Shown here piece after piece: positions 16,607-26,600 of a DNA stretch of 64,000 bases; position 1 is the stretch's first letter, and each line of letters opens with the position of its first letter. Source of the DNA: Oribacterium sinus (GTDB lineage: Bacteria; Bacillota; Clostridia; Lachnospirales; Lachnospiraceae); NCBI RefSeq assembly GCF_014202695.1, contig NZ_JACHHH010000006.1, forward strand, positions 1 to 64,000, given 5' to 3'. A model generated the notes under the pieces. The model saw only the letters and a list, made by a program, of their open reading frames with translations, made no database searches and had not been told where the DNA came from. The translations under genes were made by a program, and so were the position numbers.

Positions 16607-17659
16607 ATGGAAGAAATAAAGAATAATCCCTTGAGCCTTCAGTGGAGCTTGGAAGATTTTACTCCGGCTTCTGTGGAGGATAAGGAGTCTCTGGTCTTTA
16701 TGAGAGAATCCGTAAGCTTCTGGAAGGACGGCTTGCATCGTTTCCGGAAAAATAAAATTGCCATGAGTGCCCTGTTTATTGTTTTTTTGATTACTATTTG
16801 CTGCTTTCTGATACCCGGCGTTTATCCCTATAAGTATGAACAGCAGATGAAGGGCTCGGAGCGTTTGGCTCCCATGCAGTACTCAAAGACGGAGCAGAAG
16901 CAAATTGATGCAGGGGAAAAGGTTTTTCCGCATCTTTTGGGAACGGATCAAAATGGTCGTGACTATATGATTCGTGTACTGGTAGGAGGAAGAGTCTCCA
17001 TGACGGTAGGTCTTGTGGCTTCCGTTTTGATCCTGGTCATTGGCTCCATATTTGGGGCAATCGCCGGATACTTCGGCGGATTAGTGGATATGATCATGAT
17101 GCGTATTGTGGATATTATCTACACGGTTCCCGACGTACTGATTATTATTCTTTTGGCCCAGACCTTGAAGTTCCCTCTGGAAGCATTGGCCAGCAAACCG
17201 GGCTTTGCCTGGATGCAAAAGCTTGGCTCCAATATGATTTCCATGTTTATCGTATTTGCTTTGCTGTACTGGGTGGGAATGGCCAGAATCGTCCGTTCTC
17301 AGATTATGGTTTTAAAGCAGAGTGAGTATGTTACCGCGGCAAAGGCTTTGGGTGCAGGATCCGGTCGTATTATCTTTAAGCATTTGATTGTGAACTGTAT
17401 CGGTACCCTGATTGTAACCACTACCTTACAGATTCCCAGTTCCATTTTTACCGAGTCCTTCCTTTCCTTTTTAGGACTGGGTGTACAGGCACCGATGCCA
17501 TCTTTGGGATCTTTGGCCAGTGCCGCTTTAAACGGATTCCAAACCTATCCGGAAAAACTTTTTGCCCCGGCTTTCTTGATTTTTATTATCATTTTAAGCT
17601 TTAACCTTTTGGGAGATGGCCTGCGTGATGCCTTTGACCCGAAATTGAAACAGCAGTAA
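16607..17659 (+). CDS. oppC: Oligopeptide ABC transporter permease OppC
   Basis: Second membrane subunit. The 350-residue protein has a cytoplasmic N-terminal extension of about 50 residues (SFWKDGLHRFRKNKIAM is the OppC_N signature), the LLGTDQNGRDYMIRVLVGGR loop typical of OppC/DppC, and the coupling loop EYVTAAKALGAGSGRIIFKHL. It ends with GDGLRDAFDPKLKQQ, the usual C-terminus of this family. It follows oppB by 10 bases and precedes oppD by 10 bases, each with its own AAGGAG-type site. Confidence 0.95.
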   Translation: MEEIKNNPLSLQWSLEDFTPASVEDKESLVFMRESVSFWKDGLHRFRKNKIAMSALFIVFLITICCFLIPGVYPYKYEQQMKGSERLAPMQYSKTEQKQIDAGEKVFPHLLGTDQNGRDYMIRVLVGGRVSMTVGLVASVLILVIGSIFGAIAGYFGGLVDMIMMRIVDIIYTVPDVLIIILLAQTLKFPLEALASKPGFAWMQKLGSNMISMFIVFALLYWVGMARIVRSQIMVLKQSEYVTAAKALGAGSGRIIFKHLIVNCIGTLIVTTTLQIPSSIFTESFLSFLGLGVQAPMPSLGSLASAALNGFQTYPEKLFAPAFLIFIIILSFNLLGDGLRDAFDPKLKQQ

Positions 17660-17669
17660 GGAGGAAAAT

Positions 17670-18674
17670 ATGTCCGGTCAATATCTTGTGGATATTCAAG
17701 AAGAGCGTTTATCCTTCTTTACTCCGGCAGGAGAGGTAAAGGCTTTAAATAACGTTACCCTGCAAATGCGCGAGGGAGAAGTTTTAGGAATTGTTGGAGA
17801 ATCCGGTTCCGGAAAATCCGTTACCGCCTACTCCATTATGGGACTTACCGCCCAGAATGGTAAGATTGTGGGAGGCTCGGTAGAGTTTAATGGCCATAAA
17901 ATCCATGAAATGAGTGAAAAGGAGCTTCGGAAGATTCGGGGAAATGAGGTCAGCATTATTTTCCAGGATCCTATGACCTCTTTGAATCCGGTATGGACTG
18001 TTGGAAATCAGATTGCGGAAGCGGTTTCCCTTCATACGGATAAAAAGGGAAGAGCGGCTATGGCGAGAGCCAAGGAGCTTTTGGAATTGGTTGGTATCAA
18101 TGAGCCGGAGAAGCGATTAAAGCAGTATCCCCATGAGCTTTCAGGAGGTATGCGGCAAAGAGTAATGATTGCCATTGCCTTAGCCTGTGAACCCAAGCTT
18201 TTAATTGCGGATGAGCCTACTACGGCCTTGGACGTAACCATTCAGGCACAGATTTTAGAGCTGATGCAGGAGTTAAAGCAGAAATTGGGCATGGGAATTA
18301 TTATGATTACCCATGACTTAGGGGTTGTGGCCTCCATGTGCGATTATATTGCAGTAATGTATGCCGGAGAAATCGTGGAATACGGGACAACGGATGATAT
18401 TTTCTATAATCCGAAGCATGAATACACCAAGGGACTGCTGCGTTCCATTCCCAAGTTCCATGAGCATGATTATTCCAAGCTGGTACCTATCGAAGGACAG
18501 CCGGTGGATCTTCTGAATCCCCCAAAGGGTTGCGGCTTTGCGCCAAGATGCAGTAACTGTATGAAGCTTTGTCTAACCCATAAGCCGGAGAAGAATCAGT
18601 ATGAGGGTGTGCATTATGCCAGATGTTTTATGCAACAGAAGGAAGACTTTTTGAAGGAAAGGGGGGAAGCATAA
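17670..18674 (+). CDS. oppD: Oligopeptide ABC transporter ATPase OppD
   Basis: ATP-hydrolysing subunit on the cytoplasmic face. Walker A is GESGSGKS (residues 43-50), signature LSGGMRQR (157-164) and Walker B LLIADEP (177-183), followed by THDLGVV. The C-terminal oligo_HPY extension includes the Cys-rich [16 protein letters not shown] and ARCFMQ, which in OppD/DppD proteins binds an iron-sulfur cluster or metal. Length 334 is normal. The stop codon is followed directly by the oppF start. Confidence 0.96.
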   Translation: MSGQYLVDIQEERLSFFTPAGEVKALNNVTLQMREGEVLGIVGESGSGKSVTAYSIMGLTAQNGKIVGGSVEFNGHKIHEMSEKELRKIRGNEVSIIFQDPMTSLNPVWTVGNQIAEAVSLHTDKKGRAAMARAKELLELVGINEPEKRLKQYPHELSGGMRQRVMIAIALACEPKLLIADEPTTALDVTIQAQILELMQELKQKLGMGIIMITHDLGVVASMCDYIAVMYAGEIVEYGTTDDIFYNPKHEYTKGLLRSIPKFHEHDYSKLVPIEGQPVDLLNPPKGCGFAPRCSNCMKLCLTHKPEKNQYEGVHYARCFMQQKEDFLKERGEA

Positions 18675-19655
18675 ATGCCGGAGCGTTTATTAGAGGTAAG
18701 TCACTTAAAGCAGTATTTTCCTGTGGCAGGAAGCAATAAGGTGGTTAAGGCTGTGGATGATGTTTCCTTCTTTATCAATAAGGGAGAAACCTTTGGTCTG
18801 GTAGGAGAGTCCGGCTGCGGCAAAACTACAACAGGCCGTTCTATCCTTCGTTTAACAGAGCCTACCGGCGGAAGTATCACTTATGGCGGAGAAGTCATCT
18901 TTGATGCGGAAAAGAAAATCAAGAAGAATATGCTTCCCTACAGAAGGAAGATGCAGATTGTTTTCCAAGACCCTTACGCATCTTTGGATCCCAGAATGAC
19001 TGTAGAGGATATTGTTGGGGAGGCTATAGATATTCATAAGCTTTGTAAGTCAAAGGCGGAGCGTAGAGAAAAAATTCTTTCTCTGCTTTCTACAGTAGGT
19101 CTGAACTCGGAGCATGCCAACCGTTATCCTCACGAGTTCTCCGGAGGACAGCGGCAAAGAATCGGCATTGCCAGAGCCCTGGCAGTGGATCCTGAATTTA
19201 TCGTTTGTGATGAGCCGGTTTCTGCTTTGGACGTGTCCATCCAGGCTCAGGTGGTGAATATGTTTGAGGATTTGCAAGAGGAGCTGGGATTGACCTATCT
19301 CTTCATCGCCCATGATTTATCTATCGTAAATCATATTTCCTCCAGAATCGGGGTAATGTATCTGGGGCATTTGGTGGAGCTGGCGGATAGTGATACCATC
19401 ACCTTCCATTCACTGCATCCTTATACCAAGTCCTTAATTTCTGCGGTTCCCATTGCAGATCCAAAGGTGGCCAGAGCATCCCATAGAATTATCTTATCCG
19501 GAGATGTCCCATCCCCGGTAAATCCGCCATCAGGTTGTCCCTTCCGCACCCGTTGTCCCTATGCAGACGGTTTATGTGCGGAGAAGAAGCCGGAATTTAA
19601 AGAGGTGGAAAGCGGACATTTTGCAGCCTGTCATCATTTAGACAGGGTGAATTAA
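18675..19655 (+). CDS. oppF: Oligopeptide ABC transporter ATPase OppF
   Basis: Partner ATPase of OppD. Walker [10 protein letters not shown] (44-52), signature FSGGQRQR (155-162), Walker B FIVCDEP and the oligo_HPY tail with Cys residues ([15 protein letters not shown]) are all present in 326 residues. It starts one base after the oppD stop, behind AAAGGGGGGAA. A 159-base gap separates it from oppA. Confidence 0.96.
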   Translation: MPERLLEVSHLKQYFPVAGSNKVVKAVDDVSFFINKGETFGLVGESGCGKTTTGRSILRLTEPTGGSITYGGEVIFDAEKKIKKNMLPYRRKMQIVFQDPYASLDPRMTVEDIVGEAIDIHKLCKSKAERREKILSLLSTVGLNSEHANRYPHEFSGGQRQRIGIARALAVDPEFIVCDEPVSALDVSIQAQVVNMFEDLQEELGLTYLFIAHDLSIVNHISSRIGVMYLGHLVELADSDTITFHSLHPYTKSLISAVPIADPKVARASHRIILSGDVPSPVNPPSGCPFRTRCPYADGLCAEKKPEFKEVESGHFAACHHLDRVN

Positions 19656-19814
19656 GAGATAAAGCCATACTGTCATAATAGGAATAACAGTAAGGTGGGG
19701 TGTTTAATCCTGTTGCAATACATGAGGTTTAGGAGTGATTCGAAAGCTTATGAGCAACGAATAGGCTCCTTCCTATATAGACACTATGACCAATTTTTTA
19801 GAAGGGAGAATTTT
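19656..19814 (+). promoter_or_regulatory. oppF-oppA gap with leader hairpin
   Basis: AGGAG-tg-ATTCG (19731-19742) pairs with CGAAT-agg-CTCCT (19758-19770), giving an interrupted stem without a T run. It may stabilise the downstream oppA message or process the transcript. No clear terminator lies in the gap, so read-through from oppF to oppA is likely. Confidence 0.35.
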
Positions 19815-21491
19815 ATGAGAAAAGCAAAGTACCTACTTCCCATTGCGGCCTTGAGTTTGGCCTTTTTGGTATCCTGTGGTGGAGCCGATAAGAGCAAACA
19901 GGAATCTGCAAAGGGAGAGAGCGGCAGTCAGGCTGCTGAGGCTTCTGAAGCTTCCGCAGGTGGAGAACTTAATGTTCAGGTTGGTTCCTCTCCGGAAACC
20001 ATGGATCCTGCTTTAAACTCTGCATCTGATGGAGCCACCTATATTCTGCATGCCTTTACCGGATTACTCAGCATTGATAAGAATTCCGATGTTGTGCCCG
20101 GACTTGCGGAAAAATGGGAACATTCCGATGACGGACTTACTTGGACTTTTCATCTTCGTCCCGACTTAAAGTGGTCTGACGGAACGGATTTAACGGCGGA
20201 GGACTTCGTATATAGCTGGAAGCGCTTGGCAGATCCCGCCTTGGCAGCTCCCTACGGATATGATTTACTAAGTGTGGTGGCAGGTTATGAAGAGGCTTCC
20301 AACGGGGATCTGGATGCTTTACAGGTTTCCGCTCCGGATAAAGATACCTTTGTGGTAAAGCTAAGTAGCCCCTGCACCTTCTTTGATCAGATTGCAGCAT
20401 TTGTTTCTACAGCTCCCGTACAGAAAAAGACGGTAGAAGAAAATGGAGATGCCTGGGCAACAAAGCCGGAAACTTATGTCAGCAGCGGACCTTATCGCAT
20501 GACGGAATATGTGGATGGGGATAGAATCGTTTATGAGAAGAATCCGTATTATTATGACAAGGATAATATCACCTTTGATAAGATTGTTTGGCATCTGATT
20601 GAAGATGGAAACTCTGTTTATACCGCTTACAATCAGGGAGAATTGGATTTGGCAAAAACCCTTCCTTCCGAGGAGATTCCAAGTCTTAAGGGAAATGAGG
20701 AATTTCACTTGGATCCGATGATGGGTACCTATTATATCAGCTTTAATATCCAGAAGGCTCCCTTTAACGATCCTAAGGTAAGAGAGGCTCTTTCCTTAGC
20801 AGTGGATAGAGATTATGTGGCCAATACCATTATGCAGGGAACCTATACTCCCGCAAACAATCTGGTTGGTCCCGGAATTAGTGATGCCGGGGAGAACTCC
20901 TCCTTTGAAGAGGTGACCAAAGAAAAGTACGGTAATTTCTTTGATAACAGTAAATACGAAGAGAACCTTGCAAAAGCCAAGGAATTACTGGCTGAAGCAG
21001 GCTACCCAAACGGACAGGGATTCCCGACATTTTCCTACCTGACCAATGATGCCAGCTACCATAAGCCTGTAGCAGAGTACCTGCAAAATGCTTGGGGGCA
21101 GTTGGGACTGACCATGAACATCGATATCCAGGAGTGGAAGACTGTAACCGCAAATCGCCGTTCCGGAAACTATGATGTGGCAAGAAACGGTTGGGTAATG
21201 GATTACAACGATCCTTCCAATATGATTAACCTCTTTGAAACCGGAAACGGTAACAATGACGGTAAGTACAGCAATCCGGATTTTGATGCTTTGGTGGACA
21301 AGGCGAGAAAGACTGCAAATGTAGAGGAGCACTATGATTATCTGCATCAGGCGGAGCAGGTTCTGTTAAAGGACTATGGCGCTTGCCCTGTGGCTTACTA
21401 CACGGAGTTTTATCTGGAGAAGCCAAACTTAAGCAATGTTTGGCATACCCCAACGGGATATTTCCTGTTTATGTATGGTAAGAAAGCTTAA
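19815..21491 (+). CDS. oppA: Oligopeptide-binding lipoprotein OppA (first copy)
   Basis: Substrate-binding protein (SBP_bac_5 family) that delivers peptides to OppBC. From ATG 19815, behind GAAGGGAG, it has 558 residues. A lipoprotein signal ends in LVSC-GG. A Ser/Glu/Ala linker follows, then the binding domain with family signatures: SSPETMDPALNSASDGATYI, GLTWTFHLRPDLKWSDGTDLTAEDF and VREALSLAVDRDYVA. The frame is open from 19695, but the earlier starts would put 40 residues in front of the signal. It is followed by a terminator and then by a clear paralogue. Confidence 0.93.
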   Translation: MRKAKYLLPIAALSLAFLVSCGGADKSKQESAKGESGSQAAEASEASAGGELNVQVGSSPETMDPALNSASDGATYILHAFTGLLSIDKNSDVVPGLAEKWEHSDDGLTWTFHLRPDLKWSDGTDLTAEDFVYSWKRLADPALAAPYGYDLLSVVAGYEEASNGDLDALQVSAPDKDTFVVKLSSPCTFFDQIAAFVSTAPVQKKTVEENGDAWATKPETYVSSGPYRMTEYVDGDRIVYEKNPYYYDKDNITFDKIVWHLIEDGNSVYTAYNQGELDLAKTLPSEEIPSLKGNEEFHLDPMMGTYYISFNIQKAPFNDPKVREALSLAVDRDYVANTIMQGTYTPANNLVGPGISDAGENSSFEEVTKEKYGNFFDNSKYEENLAKAKELLAEAGYPNGQGFPTFSYLTNDASYHKPVAEYLQNAWGQLGLTMNIDIQEWKTVTANRRSGNYDVARNGWVMDYNDPSNMINLFETGNGNNDGKYSNPDFDALVDKARKTANVEEHYDYLHQAEQVLLKDYGACPVAYYTEFYLEKPNLSNVWHTPTGYFLFMYGKKA

Positions 21492-21515
21492 AAGAAATTT
21501 AAAAAGTATATAAAA

Positions 21516-21550
21516 GAAAAACGGTCGGGCATTGTCCTGACCGTTTTTCT
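21516..21550 (+). terminator. Terminator between the two oppA genes
   Basis: AAAAACGGTC (21517-21526) pairs with GACCGTTTTT (21539-21548). A second dyad GTTTCG/CGAAAC at 21586-21604 lies further down and could be part of the leader of the second gene. Confidence 0.85.
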
Positions 21551-21631
21551 ATGGTAGAATCTCAAAGGTTTTTAACTTAACGATTGTTTCGAGTTTTTCG
21601 AAACGCTTCGTTTCATTGAAGAGGAGGAGTA

Positions 21632-23302
21632 ATGAAGAAAAAAATTTTTCTGGGACTTTCCATGGCTGTAGCTGTATCCTTGGCGGCTTGCGGAGGACAA
21701 AAATCAGCAGACAACGGAAAGCAGGGAAGTGATGCAACAAAGGCGGAGGGAGCAGAGGCTTCCGATAAATCCGTATTAAACGTGGAAATCGGACCACCCC
21801 AAGAGACAATTGATCCTGCATTAAACAATGCCAGAGAAGCGGCAAACATGATTAACCACACCTTTGAAGGACTTTTACGCTATGATAAGGACGGAAACAT
21901 CGTTCCCGCTCAGGCGGAAAGCTATGAGAAGAGTGATGACGGATTAACTTATACCTTCCATTTACGGGATGGCTTAAAGTGGTCTGACGGTACTGATTTA
22001 ACCGCTAAGGATTTTCTTTATTCTTGGAAGAGAGTAGCCGATCCTGCCACTGCAGCGCCCTATGCGGAAGAGCTTTTGGGCATGGTGAAGGGCTATAAGG
22101 AGGCCTCTGCAGGCAATCTGGATGCTTTGGGAATAGAAGCACCGGATGATAAGACCTTTGTTATCCATCTTGCCTATCCCTGTAGCTATTTCGAGCAAAT
22201 CTGTGCTTTTGCGGTAATGGTTCCGGTACAGGAGGCTACCATTGAAGCAAACGGAGACGCTTGGACCAACACTGCCGAGACTTACGTTTCCAACGGTCCA
22301 TACTATGTATCCGCCTATACCCAGGATGAGCAGTATGTTTTGACCAAGAACCCGAATTACTGGGATAAGGATAACGTTACCTTTGAAACCATTAACTGGC
22401 TTTTGGTAAAGGACTCCAATGCAGCTTATACCGCTTACAATCAGGGAGACCTGGATTTTTCCAGAGATTTCCCCAAGGAGGAGTTAGAGAGTGTTCAAAA
22501 GACAGCGGATTATCATATTGATCCCCTGCGCGGAACCTATTTTATGATTTTCAACTGCAATAAGGAGCCTTTCAACAATCCTAAGGTGAGAGCAGCATTA
22601 TCCTTGGCATTGGATCGTGATTATATTGCCAACAGCATTATGCAGGGGCTTTACAGTCCGGCAACCAACTTCGTGGGAACCGGTGTTTCCGATGCGGAGG
22701 AAGGAAGTTCCTTTGAGAAGGTTACCGAGGAAAAGTATGGCAATGCTTTTGATTTAAAGGGTTATGACGCACAGCTTGCAAAGGCAAAGGAGCTTTTGGC
22801 TGAGGCAGGTTACCCCAACGGAGAGGGCTTCCCTGCATTTACCTATTCCACCAATGATACGGATTATCATAAGCCGGTAGCGGAGTATGCTCAGGATGTA
22901 TGGAAAAAGGAGCTTGGATTAAATTGCTCTATCAGCATTTTGGAGTGGGCAAGCTTCACTGCGGACCGTCGTTCCGGAAACTTTGACATTGCAAGACAGG
23001 GATGGCTTTATGACTGGGATGATCCTGCCAATATGTTAAATCTTTTGGTAACAACAAACGGAAACAACGACGGTAAGTATTCCAGCACGGAATATGACTC
23101 CATTATGGATAAGGCAAAGACCCTTACCGACAAGGCAGCTTACTATGATGCTATGCATGAGGCAGAGCAGTTAGCTCTTAAGGATGCCGCTATTGCTCCT
23201 ATTGCCTACTACAATGATACCTGGTTACAGAAAGAGAATTTAAAGAATGTATGGCATCATCCAAACGGTTTCTGGTATTTCATGCATGCTACAAAGGAAT
23301 AA
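21632..23302 (+). CDS. Oligopeptide-binding lipoprotein, second OppA paralogue
   Basis: The 556-residue protein is a close relative of the preceding OppA: lipobox LAAC-GG and the same order of motifs (GPPQETIDPALNNAREAANM, GLTYTFHLRDGLKWSDGTDL, VRAALSLALDRDYIANSIMQG). The linker and ligand-pocket segments differ (for example DWDDPANMLNLLVTTNG against DYNDPSNMINLFETGNG), so it may bind a different peptide set for the same permease. A terminator separates the two copies, so the second may have its own promoter. It ends the opp region with another terminator. Confidence 0.92.
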   Translation: MKKKIFLGLSMAVAVSLAACGGQKSADNGKQGSDATKAEGAEASDKSVLNVEIGPPQETIDPALNNAREAANMINHTFEGLLRYDKDGNIVPAQAESYEKSDDGLTYTFHLRDGLKWSDGTDLTAKDFLYSWKRVADPATAAPYAEELLGMVKGYKEASAGNLDALGIEAPDDKTFVIHLAYPCSYFEQICAFAVMVPVQEATIEANGDAWTNTAETYVSNGPYYVSAYTQDEQYVLTKNPNYWDKDNVTFETINWLLVKDSNAAYTAYNQGDLDFSRDFPKEELESVQKTADYHIDPLRGTYFMIFNCNKEPFNNPKVRAALSLALDRDYIANSIMQGLYSPATNFVGTGVSDAEEGSSFEKVTEEKYGNAFDLKGYDAQLAKAKELLAEAGYPNGEGFPAFTYSTNDTDYHKPVAEYAQDVWKKELGLNCSISILEWASFTADRRSGNFDIARQGWLYDWDDPANMLNLLVTTNGNNDGKYSSTEYDSIMDKAKTLTDKAAYYDAMHEAEQLALKDAAIAPIAYYNDTWLQKENLKNVWHHPNGFWYFMHATKE

Positions 23303-23336
23303 TTAAGGAATCATTCGTAAAGTTTATTTTTACAGG

Positions 23337-23371
23337 AAAAAGCCTCGGAAGAATTGCCGAGGCTTTTTTTG
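23337..23371 (+). terminator. Terminator after the second oppA
   Basis: AAAAAGCCTCGG pairs with CCGAGGCTTTTT (to about 23370), with a GC-rich stem and a T run. Confidence 0.9.
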
Positions 23372-23382
23372 TATGGTAAACT
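23354..23382 (+). promoter_or_regulatory. Candidate pyrH promoter overlapping the terminator
   Basis: TTGCCG (23354-23359) lies in the right arm of the terminator. After 17 bases comes TAAACT (23377-23382), 26 bases before pyrH. Confidence 0.4.
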
Positions 23383-23407
23383 AGGGAAAGTCAAAAGGGA
23401 GGTTAGT

Positions 23408-24112
23408 ATGCCAAATAGAAGAGTGATGTTAAAGCTTTCCGGAGAAGCCCTGGCAGGGGAAAAGCACTTCGGATTTTCCGATGATGTGATTTTTGCCGTT
23501 GCCAAGCAGGTGAAGGAAGCCGTAAGCCAAGGTGTGGAAGTTGCCATTGTGATTGGCGGAGGCAATTTCTGGAGAGGAAGACAGTCGGAGCAGGTGGACC
23601 GCTACAAAGCAGATCAGGTGGGAATTTTAGCCACCATGATGAACTGTATTTATGTTTCTGAAATTTTCCGTATCAGCGGATTGAAAACAAAGATTATGTC
23701 CTCCATTGCCGTAGGAGATATGGCTGAGCTTTTTTCCAAGGATAAGGCGGTGAAGGCTTTGAAAAAAGGACAGGTGGTATTTTGCGCCGGAGGTACGGGA
23801 CATCCCTTCTTTTCTACGGATACCGGAGTAGTGCTTCGGGCATTGGAATTGGAATGTAAGGAGATTCTTTTGGCTAAGGCCATTGACGGCGTTTATGATA
23901 AGGATCCCAAAAAGTTCCCGGATGCAAAGAAATATGAAAGCTTAAGCATTGATGAGGTAGTGGAGAAAAAACTGCAGGTAATTGACCTGTCCGCATCCAT
24001 TCTTTGCTTGGAAAACAGACTTCCTTTGTCCGTATTTTCTTTAGAAGAGGAAGACGGTATTGCCAAGGCTCTTTTGGGAGAGCATAGAGGAACCAGAGTT
24101 ACAGCGGATTGA
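23408..24112 (+). CDS. pyrH: UMP kinase
   Basis: Phosphorylates UMP to UDP in pyrimidine synthesis. The 234-residue protein shows MLKLSGEALAG at the N-terminus, VIGGGNFWRG, GVLATMMN-type segment, CAGGTGHPFFSTDTG and the C-terminal IDLSASILCLENRLPLSVF. The start at 23408 has AAAAGGGAGG at 23393-23402; the in-frame ATG at 23354 lies in the upstream terminator and is not used. In many Clostridia rpsB and tsf stand upstream of pyrH; here the opp operon does. Confidence 0.95.
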   Translation: MPNRRVMLKLSGEALAGEKHFGFSDDVIFAVAKQVKEAVSQGVEVAIVIGGGNFWRGRQSEQVDRYKADQVGILATMMNCIYVSEIFRISGLKTKIMSSIAVGDMAELFSKDKAVKALKKGQVVFCAGGTGHPFFSTDTGVVLRALELECKEILLAKAIDGVYDKDPKKFPDAKKYESLSIDEVVEKKLQVIDLSASILCLENRLPLSVFSLEEEDGIAKALLGEHRGTRVTAD

Positions 24113-24135
24113 TATTCAAAAAGAATCATTGTCCT

Positions 24136-24209
24136 ATAAACGAGATATCGCACGCTTTGCGAGCGATACTCGTTATGAATAAAGCTTTGTTCCATGAAAT
24201 GAAGCTTTA
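24136..24209. repeat. Palindromic intergenic repeat, copy B, plus adjoining hairpin
   Basis: The core AACGAG…CTCGTT spans 24139-24174 and is followed by ATGAATAAAG. Directly after it, TAAAGCTT (24180-24187) and AAGCTTTA (24202-24209) form a second perfect dyad. The element lies in the 131-base pyrH-frr gap, where it could affect termination or RNA stability. Confidence 0.85.
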
Positions 24210-24243
24210 GTATACAAGATAAGAAGAGCCGGAGGAAAGAAAG

Positions 24244-24798
24244 ATGGATGATCAATTTACCATTTACATTGAGAAGATGCACAAGACTCACGATAACCTG
24301 ATGAGTGAGCTGGGAACTATTCGTGCAGGAAGAGCCAACCCCCACGTTTTAGACCGTATTATGGTGGATTACTATGGTACACCCACCCCGATTCAGCAGG
24401 TAGGAAACGTATCTGTACCGGAGGCGAGAATTCTTCAGATTCAGCCTTGGGATAAGTCTGTTATGAAGGAAATTGAAAAAGCAATCAATATGTCTGAACT
24501 GGGAATCAATCCTACCAATGACGGACAGGTAATTCGTCTGGTTTTTCCGGAGCTTACCGAGGAGAGACGTAAAGAATTAACCAAGGATGTAAAGAAAAAG
24601 GGAGAGGCCGCTAAGATTGCCATTCGAAATATTCGTAGAGATGCTATGGATTTAGCGAAGAAGCTGGAAAAGAATGCGGAAATCACCGAGGATGACCTGA
24701 GCAGACAAACCAAGGATATTCAGGAGCTTACAGACCATATGATTGAGAAAATTGACAAGTCTGTTGAGGCTAAGAATAAGGAATTAATGACTGTATGA
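24244..24798 (+). CDS. frr: Ribosome recycling factor
   Basis: Splits post-termination ribosomes with EF-G. Length 184 is standard. The N-terminal helix (MHKTHDNLMSELGTIRAGRA), the VSVPEARILQIQPWD segment and ELTEERRKELTKDVKKKGEAAKIAIRNIRRDA are typical. Behind GGAGGAAAG. Its last four bases overlap the uppS start (ATGA), so the two are translationally coupled. Confidence 0.97.
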   Translation: MDDQFTIYIEKMHKTHDNLMSELGTIRAGRANPHVLDRIMVDYYGTPTPIQQVGNVSVPEARILQIQPWDKSVMKEIEKAINMSELGINPTNDGQVIRLVFPELTEERRKELTKDVKKKGEAAKIAIRNIRRDAMDLAKKLEKNAEITEDDLSRQTKDIQELTDHMIEKIDKSVEAKNKELMTV

Positions 24799-25532
24799 TT
24801 TTTCAAAATAATCAAGAGCAAAGAAGCCTTCCAAGGCACATTGCCATCATCTTGGATGGCAATGGTCGTTGGGCGGCTTCTCATGCGTTACCAAGGGCTT
24901 TAGGACATAAAAAGGGTTGTGAGACCCTGGAACAAACCGTGGAAGACTGTGCAAGGCTTGGCATAGAGTATTTAACAGTTTACGGCTTTTCTACGGAAAA
25001 CTGGAAACGTTCCGAGGAAGAAGTGGGAGCTTTGATGCAGCTCTTTCGTTTCTATATGAAAAAGTTAATTACCGTAGCCAATGCCAACAATGTTCGAGCG
25101 AAAATGATAGGAGAAAGAAGCCGTTTTCCGGAAGACATTCAAAAGGGAATTGCCGAGCTGGAAGAGAGCACCAAGGCAAATACCGGTATGCTCTTCAGCT
25201 TCGCCGTAAATTATGGGGGAAGAGATGAGATAATCAGGGCGATTCACAGAATAGCGTTGGAAAGCCCTCCTTCAGAGCTCACAGAAAAGCTTTCTCACCT
25301 TACGGAAGAAGAGTTCTCGAAGTATCTGGATACTGCAGGAACGCCGGATCCGGATTTAGTGATTCGCACCTCCGGAGAGTTTCGTACCTCCAACTTCCTC
25401 CTGTGGCAGTCCGCTTATGCAGAGTATTATATAAGCTCGGTATACTGGCCGGATTTTAACTTGGAAGAGCTGGAAAAGGCCATTTCCTCCTATCAGAAGA
25501 GGGAACGGCGCTTTGGTGGACGGAAAGCATAA
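24795..25532 (+). CDS. uppS: Isoprenyl transferase (undecaprenyl diphosphate synthase)
   Basis: Makes the C55 lipid carrier for cell-wall synthesis. The 245-residue protein has the cis-prenyltransferase motifs IILDGNGRWA (catalytic Asp), ALGHKKGCETLE, YLTVYGFSTENWKR, FAVNYGGRDEI, DLVIRTSGEFRTSNFLLWQSAYAE and YWPDF. It starts inside the frr stop. A 111-base gap follows before cdsA. Confidence 0.96.
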   Translation: MIFQNNQEQRSLPRHIAIILDGNGRWAASHALPRALGHKKGCETLEQTVEDCARLGIEYLTVYGFSTENWKRSEEEVGALMQLFRFYMKKLITVANANNVRAKMIGERSRFPEDIQKGIAELEESTKANTGMLFSFAVNYGGRDEIIRAIHRIALESPPSELTEKLSHLTEEEFSKYLDTAGTPDPDLVIRTSGEFRTSNFLLWQSAYAEYYISSVYWPDFNLEELEKAISSYQKRERRFGGRKA

Positions 25533-25643
25533 ACAATTTGTCTTTCTTTCACAGGAACTTTTATTCCATGAAGCTAGGAGTGTAAGGAAGAATAACTTTG
25601 AAAATTGTTTAGGGATTATAGAAATTATAGTAAAGGGTAGTAT

Positions 25644-26519
25644 ATGGTAGAACAAAAGGAAAATAGGACGGAACAAAGTAAGGGACAAAATGAACACAAG
25701 TTGAGTTCTTTTCTGACAAGGCTGATTAGCGGTATTGCTCTGCTTTTACTGTTATTTGGAATTCTTCCTCTGGGAGGTTTTCCGGTCTTGTTTTTTTGCT
25801 TGTTTTTATCCCTCTTTGCCTCTTATGAATTGTTGCATTGCTTTTCCTTGGATAAGAAGGGGATTTCTTTCTTGTCTTATTTTTTTGTTGTTCTTTACTA
25901 TTCAGCCTTATTTTTGCACCTTCCTATTTCTTTCTTTTTGCTTCTTTCTTATCTTTTTCTTTTGGGATTCTATTATGTATTAAGCTATCCCAAGGCGGAT
26001 ATTCGGGAGATTGCACTGTTCTTTTTGGTTTTTCCCTACGCGGGAATTCTTTTATCGTATATTTATCTGTGTAGGAGTCTTCCCCATGGGAAGATTCTGG
26101 TCTGGCTGGTGTTTTTATCCAGCTGGGGAGCGGATACCTGTGCCTACTGCACAGGACTTCTCTTAGGAAGGCATAAAATGACACCGGTTTTAAGTCCAAA
26201 AAAGACCTGGGAAGGTGCTGTGGGAGGCATTCTGGGATCGGGGATTTTATCCTTCATTTTTGCAATTATCTTTAAGGGACACGGACTTCCTCTGCATTTA
26301 TCCCCCTATTTATTAGCCCTGGCGGTTTCTCTTGCCGCCTTATTTTCCATAGGCGGAGATTTGATGGCCTCCGGAATGAAAAGAGATTTTCAAATTAAAG
26401 ACTACAGTCATTTGATTCCGGGGCATGGAGGAATTTTGGATCGTTTTGATTCTGTTTTGTTTACGGCGCCCATCATTTACTATGGCATAACAGTTTTAGA
26501 TTATTTTAAAAAGATTTAA
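25644..26519 (+). CDS. cdsA: Phosphatidate cytidylyltransferase
   Basis: Makes CDP-diacylglycerol for phospholipid synthesis. The 291-residue protein has a charged N-terminus and about seven or eight membrane helices. The C-terminal catalytic region carries SPKKTWEGAVGG, GDLMASGMKRDFQIKDYSHLIPGHGGILDRFDS, the CdsA signature with its acidic pair. The ATG at 25644 has AAAGGG in front at about 25633. Confidence 0.95.
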   Translation: MVEQKENRTEQSKGQNEHKLSSFLTRLISGIALLLLLFGILPLGGFPVLFFCLFLSLFASYELLHCFSLDKKGISFLSYFFVVLYYSALFLHLPISFFLLLSYLFLLGFYYVLSYPKADIREIALFFLVFPYAGILLSYIYLCRSLPHGKILVWLVFLSSWGADTCAYCTGLLLGRHKMTPVLSPKKTWEGAVGGILGSGILSFIFAIIFKGHGLPLHLSPYLLALAVSLAALFSIGGDLMASGMKRDFQIKDYSHLIPGHGGILDRFDSVLFTAPIIYYGITVLDYFKKI

Positions 26520-26600
26520 TACAAAAGAAGGAAAAACAATCGTCCCTCTCTTTATAATAAGCAAGAAAAACATAGATAAGAACTGATGAGATCAAAAACT

